DNA of 11,312 nucleotides from an uncultured Eubacterium sp. (GCA_910579145.1 CAJTTQ010000082.1:1-11312); one strand, 5' to 3'; positions 1-7,256 are shown, counted from the stretch's first letter. Made by a program: numbers and translations. Notes: generated by a model not told the origin, from the sequence alone.

Positions 1-93
1 CAAAAACCTATATTCAGAATACACAAAGGCTAACTGCCAAACCCCGCTATTGAATTAGTGCGTTTTGCTCATCTCTAGTTTTGTTCTAATATG

Positions 94-122
94 AGTATAC
101 CGTCAATTTCGTTCAATGTCAA
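94..122 (-). promoter_or_regulatory. Sigma-A-type promoter reading leftward out of the window
   Basis: On the minus strand a perfect -35 TTGACA (122-117) is followed by a 17-base spacer and a near-consensus -10 TATACT (99-94). Transcription would start near position 87 and run off the left edge, so the controlled gene is outside the window. Only a five-codon ORF (MSKTH) is visible downstream. The -35 and spacer are covered by the phased repeats at 101-140, so this promoter is probably repressed by a protein binding there. Confidence 0.75.
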
Positions 123-140
123 TCAAAATCATTCAAAATC
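101..140. repeat. Four tandem 10-bp direct repeats over a promoter (putative operator array)
   Basis: On the plus strand four consecutive 10-base units, cgTCAAttTC, gtTCAAtgTC, aaTCAAaaTC and atTCAAaaTC, share the pattern nnTCAAnnTC. A weaker fifth unit (TTTCACAAAT) follows at 141-150. Spacing is close to one helical turn, so the sites would lie on one face of the DNA. They overlap the -35 and spacer of the minus-strand promoter. Arrays of TTGA/TCAA-type repeats resemble operators of DeoR-family sugar regulators in Firmicutes; that assignment is inference. Confidence 0.6.
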
Positions 141-217
141 TTTCACAAATTCTCACTTTCTTTTTTGTATATTATGCACATTCTTCGTTTTATTATTTCC
201 ATTTTCCCCTCTCCGTT

Positions 218-1945
218 TCAACGATCATTTTCGAGCATCATTTCATGAAGAGCGTTTCCCGGCGGAACGATCGGCATGACATTCGCTTCCCTCTCAATGA
301 TACATTCGATCAAAGTTGGCGTTGTTCTATTTTCCTTCGCGCGCACAAACGCGTTTTTTATCTCATCTTCTTTTGTCACGCGGATCCCTTCTGCCCCGTA
401 ACTTTGCGCCAGCCTGATAAAGTCAGGCGTATATTCGGGACAGCGATGACCTGGTTTATGACAGCCGGACGCACAGCTTCTCCGGTAACGCAAGCAGGTT
501 CCCGCGTAACGCCTGTCATAAAACAGTTCCTGCCACTGGCGGACGTTTCCCAGATATCCGTTGTTTAGCAGGCAGATGATGACGGGCAGCTCATAAACGA
601 CCGCCGTCGCCATTTCCTGAATGTTCATCTGCATCCCCCCGTCGCCCGTTATGACCAAAACATCTCTGTGCGGACTGCCGAGTTTCGCTCCAACCGCTGC
701 GGGGAAGCCGTAGCCCATCGTGCCCATTCCGCCAGATGTGAGCAACTTTTTGTTGGCGTCCAGTTCCAAAAACTGGGTGGCCCATAATTGATTCTGACCT
801 ACGTCCGTCGTGATAATGGCATCGGTAAATATCTCGTTGACCGCTTCCATGATCTTCGATGGCGTTACTCCCACCCCTCCCCGGTCGATGGGATACTTCT
901 TTTTCCAGTCATGGATCTCCCCCAGCCACTCATCGACCTTTAGCGGCCGGGCCTTTTCAAGTAATGCACGGATAGCCTGCTTCGCATCTGCTGCGATCGG
1001 GACGCTGGCGGTCACATTCCGGGATATGGACGCCGCGTCAATGTCAATATGGATGATCGCTGCTTTTGTCGCAAATTCTTCCAGCTTTCCCGTGATCCGG
1101 TCGTTGAAACGCGTTCCGATCGCAAATAGGACGTCACAGTTATTGATGGCACAGTTGGCTGCGTAACTTCCGTGAATGCCGAGATTTCCGACATACAACG
1201 GATGCGCAGTCGGGATCGTCCCTTTTCCCATGATCGTTGTGACCACAGGCGCACCGGTCCGCTCTGCCAGCTGTGTCAACTCCTGACTGGCACCGGCTAT
1301 CCCTACGCCGCCCCCGATCAAAAAAACTGGTCTGCGGGCATGATGCAAAAGTTGTACCGCTTTGTCGATCTGTTCTAGATCCACCAAAAGATCTGACCCA
1401 TTTTTCCCGCTCACAGTCTCTTTCGGATACGCATCGCTGCCATATGCTCTTTGGATGTCCTTTGGCAGATCAACGACCACAGCGCCGGGTTTTCCTGTTT
1501 TCGCTATGTAAAACGCCTTTTGTATAATGTCTGCCAGATCTTCTCTCTTTCGGACGGTAACGGCGTATTTACATATACTTTTTGTAATATCTACAATGTC
1601 TACTTCCTGAAACGAGTCTTTCCCGATCAGCTGTGTCGGCACCTGCCCCGTAAAACATACGAGCGGCACACTGTCATAATTGGCCGTCGCAATCCCGGTG
1701 ACAAGGTTTGTGGCTCCCGGCCCGCTCGTCACCAGACAGACGCCGGGGTTTCCCGTCGCCCGGGCATAACCGTCCGCCGCATGGATCAGTCCCTGTTCGT
1801 GGCGCGGTAAAATAACATCAATCTCGGTCTCGTTGTAAAGCGCATCAAACAGATCGATCACCTGACCGCCCGGGTAGGCAAACAGAGTCGTAACGGATTC
1901 CTCTTTTAATGCTTTTACAAAAAGTTGTGCACCTGTAATTTTCAT
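218..1945 (-). CDS. ilvB: Acetolactate synthase, large catalytic subunit
   Basis: The enzyme condenses two pyruvates, or pyruvate with 2-oxobutyrate, to acetohydroxyacids, the first common step of valine, leucine and isoleucine synthesis; it uses ThDP, Mg and FAD in the cytoplasm. With the start chosen here it has 575 residues, normal for the family. The catalytic glutamate lies in PRHEQG (Glu50). The ThDP motif runs from GDGG (434-437) to NN (461-462), and the RQWQ segment follows. The start is the ATG preceded by GGAGG at six bases; an upstream in-frame GTG at 2044 lacks such a site. A four-cysteine segment (Cys484, 491, 495, 502) sits after the QWQELFY motif. No ilvN regulatory subunit lies beside it. 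It follows the TetR gene on the same strand by 125 bases and may be read through from that gene's promoter. A catabolic acetolactate synthase (AlsS) is less likely because the FAD-type AHAS motifs are intact. Confidence 0.93.
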   Translation of the reverse strand: MKITGAQLFVKALKEESVTTLFAYPGGQVIDLFDALYNETEIDVILPRHEQGLIHAADGYARATGNPGVCLVTSGPGATNLVTGIATANYDSVPLVCFTGQVPTQLIGKDSFQEVDIVDITKSICKYAVTVRKREDLADIIQKAFYIAKTGKPGAVVVDLPKDIQRAYGSDAYPKETVSGKNGSDLLVDLEQIDKAVQLLHHARRPVFLIGGGVGIAGASQELTQLAERTGAPVVTTIMGKGTIPTAHPLYVGNLGIHGSYAANCAINNCDVLFAIGTRFNDRITGKLEEFATKAAIIHIDIDAASISRNVTASVPIAADAKQAIRALLEKARPLKVDEWLGEIHDWKKKYPIDRGGVGVTPSKIMEAVNEIFTDAIITTDVGQNQLWATQFLELDANKKLLTSGGMGTMGYGFPAAVGAKLGSPHRDVLVITGDGGMQMNIQEMATAVVYELPVIICLLNNGYLGNVRQWQELFYDRRYAGTCLRYRRSCASGCHKPGHRCPEYTPDFIRLAQSYGAEGIRVTKEDEIKNAFVRAKENRTTPTLIECIIEREANVMPIVPPGNALHEMMLENDR

Positions 1946-2047
1946 GATCATCCTCCATTCTGGAACACTGTATGCGTGTACTTGCTTGCATAACATGTAT
2001 TTTTTTAGCACTGGCTCCCGGTACCGTGCGGTTCTCCTCTCCACACC

Positions 2048-2071
2048 AAACCAGGGCAGTGCCCGCGGTTT
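2048..2071 (-). other. Imperfect hairpin between the tetR-like gene and ilvB
   Basis: On the minus strand AAACC pairs with GGTTT around an inner GGGC-ACT-GCCC stem, starting at the TetR stop codon. No T run follows in the minus direction, so it is not a standard terminator for that transcript. It could protect or pause the message between the two genes. A T-rich stretch follows on the plus strand, but no plus-strand gene is there. Confidence 0.35.
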
Positions 2072-2646
2072 TATTTCTCCAGTCCTTTTATGAACATCTG
2101 CGCGCTTTGCTTGATATAGTCCTCTTTTTCCACTGGTGATAACCGATCCCCGAACGACGCGCTCAGAAATGTATAGCCAAAGGTGGCGGAAAAAATAGTC
2201 AGGGACAGCGCCTCAAAATCCGCCTGCGCAATCTTTCCTCTTTCATACATTTGCTTCAGGTAATCGGTAAACGACGTAAGAAACGCCTGTGGGACTTTCA
2301 TGATCATCGGAGACGTCTCTTCGTATAGCTGGGGCGCCCGAAGACCGATCGATAAATTTACAAAATCCGGCGTCATCCGATCCATATAGGCCCGCATAAA
2401 CATTTCCACATCTGTCTGCAGATCCCAGGTCACCTGTTTGAAAATATCCTGCGTGACGCCGGCCCGCCATTGTGCCTGGCTGACGCCTTGCAGGACAATA
2501 TCCTTCTTATTTTTAAATTTGCGAAACAGCGTACACTCATTTACGCCGGCCGCTTTCGCAATCTCTTTCGTCGTCGTAGCTACGTAGCCTCTGTCCCGGA
2601 CTAAAATCATGGCTGCATCAATGATCTTTTGACTTGTCTCGTCCAA
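2071..2646 (-). CDS. TetR/AcrR-family transcriptional regulator
   Basis: This is a 191-residue one-component repressor of TetR length. The N-terminal DNA-binding domain covers about residues 1-48, with the helix-turn-helix in TTTKEIAKAAGVNECTLFRKF. The rest is a helical ligand-binding domain without a recognisable ligand signature. I choose the TTG at 2646 as start because GGAGGT lies six bases upstream and the protein then begins MDETSQKIIDAA, typical for the family. The ORF extends upstream to a TTG at 2664 that lacks a good ribosome binding site. The promoter (2677-2705) and an operator-like palindrome (2660-2677) lie just upstream, suggesting autoregulation. Its target may include ilvB, 125 bases downstream on the same strand, but no copy of the full palindrome lies before ilvB. 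Confidence 0.88.
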   Translation of the reverse strand: MDETSQKIIDAAMILVRDRGYVATTTKEIAKAAGVNECTLFRKFKNKKDIVLQGVSQAQWRAGVTQDIFKQVTWDLQTDVEMFMRAYMDRMTPDFVNLSIGLRAPQLYEETSPMIMKVPQAFLTSFTDYLKQMYERGKIAQADFEALSLTIFSATFGYTFLSASFGDRLSPVEKEDYIKQSAQMFIKGLEK

Positions 2647-2659
2647 ATTACCACCTCCA

Positions 2660-2677
2660 TGCAAGTGAACACTTTCA
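2660..2677. promoter_or_regulatory. 18-bp palindrome, probable TetR-family operator
   Basis: The plus strand reads TGCAAGTGAACACTTTCA. The two halves match at eight of nine positions on each side when centred on the AA dinucleotide, with a perfect AAGTG-NN-CACTT core. It abuts the -10 hexamer and covers the expected transcription start, so bound repressor would block initiation. This fits the autoregulation commonly seen in the TetR family. A weaker AAGT-N4-ACTT relative lies at 9997-10008. Confidence 0.7.
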
Positions 2678-2705
2678 TATTAGCAGAAAGATCGGACTGC
2701 GTCAA
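2677..2705 (-). promoter_or_regulatory. Promoter of the TetR-family gene
   Basis: On the minus strand the -35 TTGACG (2705-2700), a 17-base spacer and the -10 TAATAT (2682-2677) form a strong sigma-A promoter. The -35 overlaps the stop codon of the upstream acetyltransferase gene, so the two genes are packed without a terminator between them. The start site near 2670 lies inside the operator palindrome. Confidence 0.75.
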
Positions 2706-3277
2706 GAAAATTTTTCCCTCCGTTCTTCCCATTCCGCCCTTAACAACCCATAATAACAGGCGTCGCATATTCCCTGATTATTCCGGTCCGCACAGCGCAG
2801 CGTTCCCTCATATTTCATGCCGCATTTTTTCATGACCCCGCCCGAATGGGGATTGCGCGGATCATGCCGTAATTCAACGCGGTTTACGCCGACAACCTCG
2901 AACAAAAAATCCATGACCGCCCGCAGCGCCTCCGATGTGACCCCCTGATGCCACCACGTTCTCCCGATACAGTAGCCGATATGCGCCGCCGAAACCTTTT
3001 CCTTCCATTCGACGACAGAGATGCTGCCGATCGGTTCGTCACCTAGTTCTTTTAACACGATCGCCCACTGGTAGAAATCATCCTTTTCATAGGAATCTAC
3101 CCACTCCCCGATCACGCCCCGGCTGACGTCCGGGCTGGAATGGGTCGGCCATATTAAATACTTAGTGACCTCATCATCCGACGCCCAGTTTTTATACATC
3201 GCCGCCGCGTCCTCGCTCACGAATCTTCTGAGGATCAACCGGTCGGTCTCCAGATATGGAGTTCCACTATGTTTCAT
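2702..3277 (-). CDS. GNAT acetyltransferase, RimJ/RimL type
   Basis: This is a 191-residue cytoplasmic GNAT-fold N-acetyltransferase. The opening LETDRLILRRFVSEDA is the hallmark beginning of the RimJ/RimL (Acetyltransf_3) group. The central GYCIGRTWWHQGVTSEAL is the acetyl-CoA pyrophosphate loop and following helix. Near the C-terminus NPHSGGVMKKCGMKYEG matches the usual N-x-x-S-x-x-V-x-x-K-x-G-F-x-x-E-G motif. The acceptor substrate cannot be told; relatives modify ribosomal protein N-termini, small amines or antibiotics. The ATG at 3277 is preferred; a GTG immediately upstream (3280) is also possible because GGAGAGG lies six bases before it. The stop codon overlaps the -35 of the TetR gene's promoter. 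Confidence 0.88.
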   Translation of the reverse strand: MKHSGTPYLETDRLILRRFVSEDAAAMYKNWASDDEVTKYLIWPTHSSPDVSRGVIGEWVDSYEKDDFYQWAIVLKELGDEPIGSISVVEWKEKVSAAHIGYCIGRTWWHQGVTSEALRAVMDFLFEVVGVNRVELRHDPRNPHSGGVMKKCGMKYEGTLRCADRNNQGICDACYYGLLRAEWEERREKFS

Positions 3278-3369
3278 CACTCAATTCCTCTCCTTCTTTT
3301 TTCCTGAACATGGATCGTGAACCATTCGTTCGACGGGCGGCCTGCATCAAGATACAGATACGATCATGA

Positions 3370-3945
3370 TTATACCGACACGAAAATTTCCTTCCCCTGC
3401 TGCCCGGTGCGCGCCACCGTTCCCGCCTTCGTATAGGTAACAGGCGTTTTTGCAGCGGCTGTACTGACAGCCCTTGTCCCGACAGCGTTTGTCCCCGCAG
3501 CCGTCGTCCTAACAGGTTCCACTCCCACCGTCTCTGTTCCGGCGGGTTTTGTTCCCGTATAAGCCGGATTTCCGTCGCTTTGGCTCAGTCCTTTTCCATC
3601 CCCGCTGATCTCCACCACATCGACAACGTTATCCTGATCCTTATTTTTGCTCTCTTCCAGCTGCTCTTTTTGTTGTTCACGCTCTTCCTTGCGCTTCTGG
3701 ATCGCTTTTTCCGCTTCCAGTTCCGCCTTTTTCCTCGCTTCTTCCGCGTCCTCCTTCATCCCCTGATCGGCCTCGGACTTGTAATCTCCCGACCGCTCCG
3801 AAAATTCACTGACATACCCCATCGCCCTCTCCATCGTAGCAATGTCGCCCCTGCGCCTTGCCTCCTTAAAGACCCGCATGGGCGTTTCGGTCATTTTCAT
3901 ATTCGTTCCGGCTCCGACAAGCCCCTCCATTGTTTTTGTATTCAT
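3370..3945 (-). CDS. Hypothetical charged, coiled-coil-like protein with repetitive tail
   Basis: I do not assign a function to this 191-residue protein. Residues 1-50 contain the conserved-looking segment TPMRVFKEARRRGDIATMERAM. Residues 50-105 are almost all Lys, Glu, Asp, Arg and Gln and probably form a long helix or coiled coil. From about 125 to 180 the chain is low complexity, with short imperfect units such as AGTNAVGTRAVSTAAA built from Gly-Thr and Ala-Val. There is no signal peptide, membrane segment or catalytic motif, so a cytoplasmic structural or scaffold role is possible but unproven. The start is well set: GGAGGT lies six bases before the ATG. It follows the histidine kinase on the same strand with a 100-base gap. 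A TTGACA lies upstream (3975 region), but I see no matching -10. Confidence 0.75.
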   Translation of the reverse strand: MNTKTMEGLVGAGTNMKMTETPMRVFKEARRRGDIATMERAMGYVSEFSERSGDYKSEADQGMKEDAEEARKKAELEAEKAIQKRKEEREQQKEQLEESKNKDQDNVVDVVEISGDGKGLSQSDGNPAYTGTKPAGTETVGVEPVRTTAAGTNAVGTRAVSTAAAKTPVTYTKAGTVARTGQQGKEIFVSV

Positions 3946-4025
3946 GACGCCACCTCCTCGTATTGCTAAAAAAATTTTGTCAATTATTTTTTCGGCAGAA
4001 CGAACGGACGCTATGAACTTGATGT

Positions 4026-4044
4026 ATCAAACAGTTCGTTTGAT
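4026..4044. repeat. Perfect 7-bp inverted repeat after the histidine kinase gene
   Basis: ATCAAAC and GTTTGAT flank a five-base loop, beginning two bases past the kinase stop codon on the minus strand. A further TTGAT at 4019-4023 gives an overlapping alternative stem (TTGAT-gt-ATCAA). There is no T run in either direction, so a protein-binding site for the next gene is as likely as a weak terminator. Confidence 0.4.
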
Positions 4045-4045
4045 G

Positions 4046-5461
4046 TCATGTGCGGGCGGGATCCCTCCGCGGCAGTAAAATCGCAACTGTGAAAATTCCG
4101 TCTTCCACCTCGATATTCATCGATCCATTGTACTGGTCCACCACATCGCTGACATTTTGCAGGCCGATCCCATGCTCGATCGTATTTCCTTTCTGCGTCA
4201 TTCCAGCCTTCCGCTTTTCCGTGGCGTCAAACGACACTGTGGAATCCGTGCTATTTTTGATCTCCAGAAGAAAATATGTTTTCGCCATCCCCGCCTGCAT
4301 ATGGATAAAACGGTCTTCGCCAGACATCCGCTCACAAGCCTCCAGCGCATTATCCAGCAGATTGCCAAATATGATGCACAGGTCAAACTCACTGATGCCG
4401 GATGCGCGCGGAATCTGCACATCACACTCCCATCGTATCTTTTCCTTTTTGGCCCATTGTCGTTTCCCGCACAGAAGCGCGTCCACGACTTTACTTCCCG
4501 TCAGATCGCCGTCCTCATCCAGACCGGCGCTCTCCAGCCGTTTTAGATAATGTCCGATTTTTTCCCATTCCTTATCCTTACACAGCCCCGACAGCGCGAT
4601 AATATGATTCTTCATATCATGCCGCAGCCGCTCCGTCCGCCGGTACTGCTCCGCCATCATTTTGTAGACGGCAGCCTGTGCGTGATAATGGAAGCTCCTT
4701 CGCTGTTCCTCGACGATTCGTTCCATCCCGAACACATAAAAACCAGCCGCACACATGGATAAAAGAGTCTGGACACAAACCTGCACATGGCTGAAGATCT
4801 GATCATAATACAGTCCCATACGGCCGCCTTCACTCCGAATCATGATACCGTTGCTCGCCCCCCATTCGGCCACATCGAGCATAAGGACGAGCACGAGCAG
4901 CGGAACCGCCACCGTAATATACCATTTTCGAGACCTTGGAAAATTTCCCCCTGTACCTTCCTCTGTCCCCCCGAAAAAAATAGGCGCCACACGCTTTGAC
5001 AACCAGTACAGCACACATACCGCCGCCGCGAAACTGAAACAACAGATCAGCGCATTCTCCCACTCACGCAGAAGAGGCTGTGAAACTTTATCTGCCAAAT
5101 GCCGCCAAAACAGCAGAACACATGATAAACCTGACTCGCAAAAAAGAGTGACCATCGCCCTGACTGCCAACAGCATCGAGGCCGCCAGCACTTTTCTCTC
5201 CCTGTCCGCTGGAAACAGCACCAGCACCAGTCCCGCGAAAACGATCTGATTCAGCATACAATACAGGATATACGGCCCCGAAACACTTTGATTCGCCGTT
5301 TCGATCAGCAGATAGACGACAAACGATAGAAGGAAAAACAACCATCCATTCTTATGGGAACCTGTGCCTGCTTCTTTTGGGTCGGAACCACCCAGATATC
5401 GACCGCAGAACAGAGCAGCCGCAAAAAGATATGCCGCATGGCAAAACGCACCTATTATCAT
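4046..5461 (-). CDS. AgrC-like sensor histidine kinase (GHKL type)
   Basis: This is a 471-residue membrane sensor kinase that should phosphorylate the LytTR regulator encoded just upstream. The N-terminal 245 residues hold about six or seven hydrophobic segments (for instance WLFFLLSFVVYLLIE and VAVPLLVLVLML), as in AgrC-type peptide receptors. The phosphoacceptor is His281 in RLRHDMKNH, which carries the HDxxN pattern of this class. The ATP-binding domain has an N box (GNLLDNALEAC, Asn367) and a G box (HGIGLQNV, 430-437). The start is the ATG overlapping the regulator's TGA by four bases (ATGA), pointing to translational coupling; an upstream in-frame start would lie inside the regulator gene. 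No agrB/agrD-like gene is visible here, so the signal is unknown. Confidence 0.9.
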   Translation of the reverse strand: MIIGAFCHAAYLFAAALFCGRYLGGSDPKEAGTGSHKNGWLFFLLSFVVYLLIETANQSVSGPYILYCMLNQIVFAGLVLVLFPADRERKVLAASMLLAVRAMVTLFCESGLSCVLLFWRHLADKVSQPLLREWENALICCFSFAAAVCVLYWLSKRVAPIFFGGTEEGTGGNFPRSRKWYITVAVPLLVLVLMLDVAEWGASNGIMIRSEGGRMGLYYDQIFSHVQVCVQTLLSMCAAGFYVFGMERIVEEQRRSFHYHAQAAVYKMMAEQYRRTERLRHDMKNHIIALSGLCKDKEWEKIGHYLKRLESAGLDEDGDLTGSKVVDALLCGKRQWAKKEKIRWECDVQIPRASGISEFDLCIIFGNLLDNALEACERMSGEDRFIHMQAGMAKTYFLLEIKNSTDSTVSFDATEKRKAGMTQKGNTIEHGIGLQNVSDVVDQYNGSMNIEVEDGIFTVAILLPRRDPART

Positions 5462-6174
5462 ACGATTCCCCCGCTTTCTCGCATGAAGCGGAGGATTTCC
5501 TGACAAAACGCCTCATATCTTCGCTTCGCAATGGCGATCCGCTCCCCATTGTCGAGCATCAGTTCCTGCCGGTTATAACTATTGACATATCTCAAGTTGG
5601 CCAAAAAGCTCTTATGACACCGGAAAAAGCCTTTTTCCCGCAGCTTTTCCTCCATCTGGCCGATCTGTCCATAATAGGTAAATATCCCGTCCGCCCCGTG
5701 TACGTCAAGGATCCTTCCCTTCGCCTCAAAGTAGTAAATACCATGCAAAAACAGCTTCTTCTTTTGCCGTTCCCGGCTGGCAATGATATAATCCTGTGAA
5801 CGGCTCTCTGATTTGTGCACCGCTTTACGCAGTATATTTCCCAGTTTTTTGTCATCCACCGGTTTCAACAGATAATGGAATGCCTCCACGTCATAGGCCT
5901 CGAACACATACTCCCTGCTGGAAGATACAAAAACAAGTATGTTATCACATGCCCGGTCGCGGAACTTCTGCGCCGTTTTCATCCCGTCGAGATCGTCCAT
6001 GATAATGTCAAGAAAGATTATGTCAAAACTTTCCGGCGCCTGCAATAACTCCCTGCCACTGCAGAACTGGCGGATCGTGCACATTATGTTCATTTGCTCC
6101 AAACTCTCTTTGATCTTCCGCGCCAGGCGGCAGCATTCGACCACTTCATCATCGCACACCGCGATTGAAATCAT
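5458..6174 (-). CDS. LytTR-family response regulator (AgrA-like)
   Basis: This is a 238-residue response regulator. The receiver domain (about 1-120) has the acidic pair Asp8/Asp9 in CDDE, the phosphoacceptor Asp56 in FLDIIMDDLDG and the conserved Lys104 in LLKPVD. The C-terminal LytTR DNA-binding domain (about 135-235) shows KGRILDVHG and FFRCHKSFLANLRYV, the latter being the signature end segment. It is the first gene of a two-gene unit with the kinase. The ATG at 6174 is preferred; a GTG three codons upstream (6183) is the alternative, and neither has a strong ribosome binding site. The transcript has a leader of about 200 bases from the promoter at 6378-6406. The natural targets cannot be told. 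Confidence 0.92.
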   Translation of the reverse strand: MISIAVCDDEVVECCRLARKIKESLEQMNIMCTIRQFCSGRELLQAPESFDIIFLDIIMDDLDGMKTAQKFRDRACDNILVFVSSSREYVFEAYDVEAFHYLLKPVDDKKLGNILRKAVHKSESRSQDYIIASRERQKKKLFLHGIYYFEAKGRILDVHGADGIFTYYGQIGQMEEKLREKGFFRCHKSFLANLRYVNSYNRQELMLDNGERIAIAKRRYEAFCQEILRFMRESGGIV

Positions 6175-6309
6175 GTTCACCACTTCTCTCTCTGTCCACG
6201 TAAGTTCATTTACTTGCGGCCTGCTCTCCAGCTCTCCAGTTTAACCCCCAGAAAAACGCGCGGTCTATATCTCTGTGTCCCTGATAGAACGGAACGATCT
6301 ACTCGACAC

Positions 6310-6327
6310 TAAACGTTTCATCGTTTA
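6310..6327. repeat. Short inverted repeat in the response regulator leader
   Basis: TAAACG and CGTTTA flank a six-base loop within the 5' untranslated region of the two-component genes. CGTTT also occurs twice as a direct repeat eight bases apart on the plus strand, loosely like paired LytTR half sites. The remainder of 6184-6415 shows no supported gene; the small ORFs there have no ribosome binding site. Confidence 0.3.
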
Positions 6328-6377
6328 CATTTTTAAAAACCACCAGACCGCCACGCTTTCCTAAATACTTGTATTTG

Positions 6378-6406
6378 ATTGTAACACAACTTACCGGAAC
6401 GAACAA
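6378..6406 (-). promoter_or_regulatory. Promoter of the two-component operon
   Basis: On the minus strand a weak -35 TTGTTC (6406-6401) is followed by a 17-base spacer and the -10 TACAAT (6383-6378). The start would be near 6371, giving a leader of about 200 bases before the response regulator. The -35 lies ten bases after the nucleoside phosphorylase stop codon, and no clear terminator separates them. Confidence 0.6.
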
Positions 6407-6415
6407 CATTTTTTC

Positions 6416-7192
6416 TCACGCAGGCTCCGATCCCCCCACGACATATGCTGCCAATTCCAACGCGATATCGAAATGACCCGTATCGTGCTGGGTCCCTTTC
6501 GTCTGTCCTTCCTCCCGTCTGGTATCCCATTCGGGCGCGTCAAGCAGATCCCCGCTCGTAAAAAAAGTGTATAATTCCAGTCCCCTGAAATCGCACATCG
6601 CCTGCAGGCCGGCGCACTCCATTTCCACCGAAATACAGCCATCCGCTTTTCGCTTTTCAAAGTTATTGATAGTTTCCCTGTAGAATGAATCCGTGGTCCA
6701 TGTCTTCCCTTTTACATAGGGGATACCGTTTTCCTCCATAAAACCGGCTACGACGTCAGCATTTTTTACTGTAATATAATCTGAGGCCGGCGCATAATGA
6801 TAGGACGTACCTTCGTCCCGCCATGCCTGTGTGGGCACCATCACCTTTCCATGCGCGATCTCCCTGTTCAGGCAGCCGGCACCGCCAAATACGATATAGT
6901 GATCCGTCCGGATCTCCGATAGCGTATCTTCCACCGAAGCAACACACGCAGGTGCTCCCACATACGTTTTGTAAAAGGCGAATTTTTTCCCCTTGTAATC
7001 CACACGGTAGATCGGCGTCTCACCCGTCGCAAACCAAAAGGACGCGATCCTTTGGCAATTGTAATTCTTTAGCACAAAGGATTCGATCTCGTGGGAAAAA
7101 GTTAAAATACACGCGTCAACCTGTGGCGCGCTTTCCTTGACTTGCGGGTTGATGATCGCCTGTGAGCGATCGTCAAATGTTTCTGTTATCAT
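6416..7192 (-). CDS. Nucleoside phosphorylase (PNP/UDP family, uridine-phosphorylase-like)
   Basis: This 258-residue cytoplasmic enzyme should cleave a nucleoside with phosphate to a free base and ribose-1-phosphate, in salvage. The PNP_UDP_1 fold is shown by the glycine-rich phosphate strand VFGGAGCL (101-108), the substrate segment WTTDSFYRET, and the late VEMECAGLQA (189-198), whose glutamates contact the ribose. These resemble uridine phosphorylases more than trimeric purine enzymes, but the base specificity cannot be read. The ATG at 7192 is preferred because AGGAGG lies six bases upstream; the ORF extends thirteen codons further without a ribosome site. It is preceded by a leader of about 380 bases with a T-box and two terminators, so its expression appears to depend on antitermination. 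Confidence 0.85.
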   Translation of the reverse strand: MITETFDDRSQAIINPQVKESAPQVDACILTFSHEIESFVLKNYNCQRIASFWFATGETPIYRVDYKGKKFAFYKTYVGAPACVASVEDTLSEIRTDHYIVFGGAGCLNREIAHGKVMVPTQAWRDEGTSYHYAPASDYITVKNADVVAGFMEENGIPYVKGKTWTTDSFYRETINNFEKRKADGCISVEMECAGLQAMCDFRGLELYTFFTSGDLLDAPEWDTRREEGQTKGTQHDTGHFDIALELAAYVVGGSEPA

Positions 7193-7227
7193 GACCTTCC
7201 TCCTAAAAAATTGATATAGTTTCGAAA

Positions 7228-7256
7228 TCATCCCACATCGTCACTTTGTCATCCCA
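7228..7256. repeat. Pair of 8-bp direct repeats 21 bp apart
   Basis: TCATCCCA occurs at 7228-7235 and again at 7249-7256, two helical turns apart, between the second terminator and the nucleoside phosphorylase start. It could be a regulator site or chance; no promoter with a good -35 was found next to it. Confidence 0.3.

Noticed and set aside
116..568. Plus-strand 150-codon ORF at the left
   Set aside because: Most of it is antisense to the ilvB 3' end, and its first part covers the promoter repeats; no ribosome site or coding-like composition.
1985..2030. Hairpin or T-box-like GGTACC element before ilvB
   Set aside because: Stem pairing is short and bulged, followed by A rather than T residues, with no stem I or specifier elements nearby.
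1946..2044. Extended N-terminus of IlvB from a GTG at 2044
   Set aside because: The added 33 residues are unlike the family and lack a ribosome site, whereas GGAGG at six bases supports the ATG at 1945.
2048..2071. Rho-independent terminator after the TetR gene
   Set aside because: The hairpin is real but no T run follows it in the minus direction; kept only as an unexplained hairpin.
3960..3985. Promoter for the hypothetical protein at TTGACA
   Set aside because: The -35 is perfect but no acceptable -10 lies 15-19 bases away.
6184..6377. AgrD-like peptide gene in the response regulator leader
   Set aside because: Small ORFs such as MKRLVSSRSFRSIR and MNLRGQREKW have no ribosome site and no Cys/Ser lactone motif.
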